Assembly: GCA_023418355.1 (NCBI GenBank)
Contig: JAEZZU010000201.1
Span: 1-13,831, forward strand
Direction of reading: 5' to 3'
DNA length: 13,831 bases
From: Pseudomonadota bacterium
GTDB taxonomy: Bacteria > Pseudomonadota > Gammaproteobacteria > Burkholderiales > Burkholderiaceae_C
Every line of letters begins with the position of its first letter. The stretch's first letter is position 1. A program made the position numbers and the translations under genes. Shown here one piece after another: positions 12,681 through 13,831 of this stretch. The notes beneath the pieces are model-generated. The model saw only the letters and a list, made by a program, of their open reading frames with translations, was not told where the DNA came from and did no database searches.

Positions 12681-13831
12681 TCAGATGCGCTCAGCCACCC
12701 AGGCCTGCACCGATGCCAGTGCAGCAGGCACGGCCGCAGCGTCAGAGCCGCCAGCCATGGCCATGTCAGGCTTGCCGCCGCCCTTGCCGCCCACTTGCTG
12801 GGCCACAAAGTTCACCAGCTCACCGGCCTTGACCTTGGCGGTTTCTGCCTTGGTCACGCCAGCAGCCAGCTGCACCTTGTCGCCGTCTACAGCTGCCAGC
12901 ACGATCACAGCCACGCCCAGCTTGTCCTTGAGCTTGTCCATGGTCTCGCGCAGGGTCTTGGCATCAGCGCCATCCAGCTTGGCAGCCAGCACCTTCACGC
13001 CCTTGACGTCTGCGGCTTGCGTAGCCAGCTCATCTCCCTGGCTGGAAGCCAGCTTGCCCTTGAGGGCAGAGATTTCCTTTTCCAGCGCCTTGATCTGGTC
13101 CAGCGCCGAACCAATGCGGTGGTTCAGTTCTGCCACAGGTGCCTTCAGGGCCGCAGCAGCCTGGTCCACGGTGGATTCCAGCGACTGCAGATAGGCCAGT
13201 GCGTTCTCACCCGTCACCGCTTCCACACGGCGCACGCCAGCGGCCACGCCGGATTCGGCCACGATCTTGAACAGACCGATATCGCCGGTGCGTTTCACGT
13301 GTGTACCGCCGCACAGTTCACGGCTGGTGCCAATGTCCAGCACGCGCACGGTTTCGCCGTACTTTTCACCGAACAGCATCATGGCGCCGGTGGCCTTGGC
13401 GGAGTCGATGTCCATCACGCGCGCATCGGTGGCTGTGTTGGCCAGGATTTCCTGGTTTACACGGCGCTCGATTTCGCGGATCTGCTCAGCCGTGATGGGT
13501 GCGTTGTGCGCAAAGTCAAAGCGTGTGCGGTCTGCATTGACCAGCGAGCCCTTTTGCTGCACATGCTCGCCCAGCACTTCGCGCAGCGCCTTGTGCATGA
13601 TGTGCGTGACCGAGTGGTTGCGCATGGTGGCCGCGCGCAGCTGGGTGTTGACCTCAGCCTGCACGGCATCGCCCACCTTCAGGCTGCCGGACTCCAGCAC
13701 GCCGTGGTGACCAAACACATCGGCCTTGATCTTCTGGGTGTCTTCCACCGCAAACACACTGCCTGCGGCGCTGATAACGCCCTGATCGCCCACCTGGCCG
13801 CCGGACTCTGCATAAAAAGGAGTGGTATCCA
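12681..13831 (-). CDS. alaS: Alanyl-tRNA synthetase, C-terminal part (5' end beyond window)
   Basis: The reading frame is open from the window edge (13829) to TGA at 12681, giving 382 codons of a gene normally encoding about 870-880 residues. The aminoacylation domain is outside the window. Present are the editing-domain entry TPFYAESGGQVGDQG, the zinc-binding editing motif in HSVTHIMHKALREVLGEH, the QKGSLVN and RFDFAH segments, and SRELCGGTHVKRTGDIGLFKI with the conserved Cys and His. A C-Ala domain follows, with a helical stretch (HRIGSALDQIKALEKEISAL) and the glycine-rich FVAQQVGGKGGGKPDMAMAGG. The enzyme charges tRNA(Ala) and removes mischarged Ser or Gly. A GTG at 13791-13793 is internal, not a start. 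The gene ends at its own strong terminator. Confidence 0.97.
   Translation of the reverse strand, partial: DTTPFYAESGGQVGDQGVISAAGSVFAVEDTQKIKADVFGHHGVLESGSLKVGDAVQAEVNTQLRAATMRNHSVTHIMHKALREVLGEHVQQKGSLVNADRTRFDFAHNAPITAEQIREIERRVNQEILANTATDARVMDIDSAKATGAMMLFGEKYGETVRVLDIGTSRELCGGTHVKRTGDIGLFKIVAESGVAAGVRRVEAVTGENALAYLQSLESTVDQAAAALKAPVAELNHRIGSALDQIKALEKEISALKGKLASSQGDELATQAADVKGVKVLAAKLDGADAKTLRETMDKLKDKLGVAVIVLAAVDGDKVQLAAGVTKAETAKVKAGELVNFVAQQVGGKGGGKPDMAMAGGSDAAAVPAALASVQAWVAERI

Noticed and set aside
12681..13793. Complete gene starting at GTG 13793
   Set aside because: The frame stays open to the window edge and encodes the conserved AlaRS TPFYAESGGQ segment upstream of that GTG.

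Overview
The window is GC-rich DNA with dense, non-overlapping coding on both strands. Protein families, gene style and a dispersed AGCGCTT-type palindromic repeat point to a betaproteobacterium of the Comamonadaceae, most likely Comamonas or a close relative such as Delftia. This is inferred from recognised protein character, not from a database search. Twelve protein genes are supported: eleven complete, plus the 3' part of alaS cut by the right edge. There are no rRNA, tRNA or CRISPR features.

Left edge (1-534): the right end of an IS4-family insertion sequence (to about 159) carries a decayed transposase C-terminus, followed by what may be the 3' half of a host terminator. Then comes about 370 bp without a gene. 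It holds a possible degenerate repeat and a candidate flagellar-type (sigma-28) promoter for the first gene.

535-5565: a dCache-type methyl-accepting chemotaxis protein (+) ends at a strong bidirectional terminator, which it shares with a convergent ElyC/YdcF-type membrane protein (-). A long imperfect inverted repeat separates that gene from a coupled pair (-): an M20-family N-carbamoyl-amino-acid/allantoate-type amidohydrolase and an orotate phosphoribosyltransferase-like protein with a shortened catalytic loop. The pair suggests nitrogen or nucleobase salvage or catabolism.

5566-10109: pirin (-) and a YhaJ-like LysR regulator (+) are divergent, with a perfect TCAAA/TTTGA dyad between them. 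This matches the yhaK/yhaJ arrangement of E. coli. Downstream of lysR, in the same direction, lie gluQ (glutamyl-Q tRNA(Asp) synthetase), trmB (tRNA m7G46 methyltransferase, overlapping gluQ by 8 nt) and a soluble diguanylate cyclase. gluQ carries a palindromic repeat inserted in frame.

10110-13831 (all -): a two-gene unit encodes a secreted type-1 periplasmic binding protein and a membrane-anchored diguanylate cyclase with a periplasmic sensor region. No ABC permease or ATPase genes are present. This is a plausible ligand-sensing c-di-GMP module and the most interesting candidate system here. Upstream, separated by a strong terminator, is the C-terminal part of alaS. The two diguanylate cyclases are tail-to-tail with a 16-nt gap, and both lack the canonical RxxD product-inhibition site.
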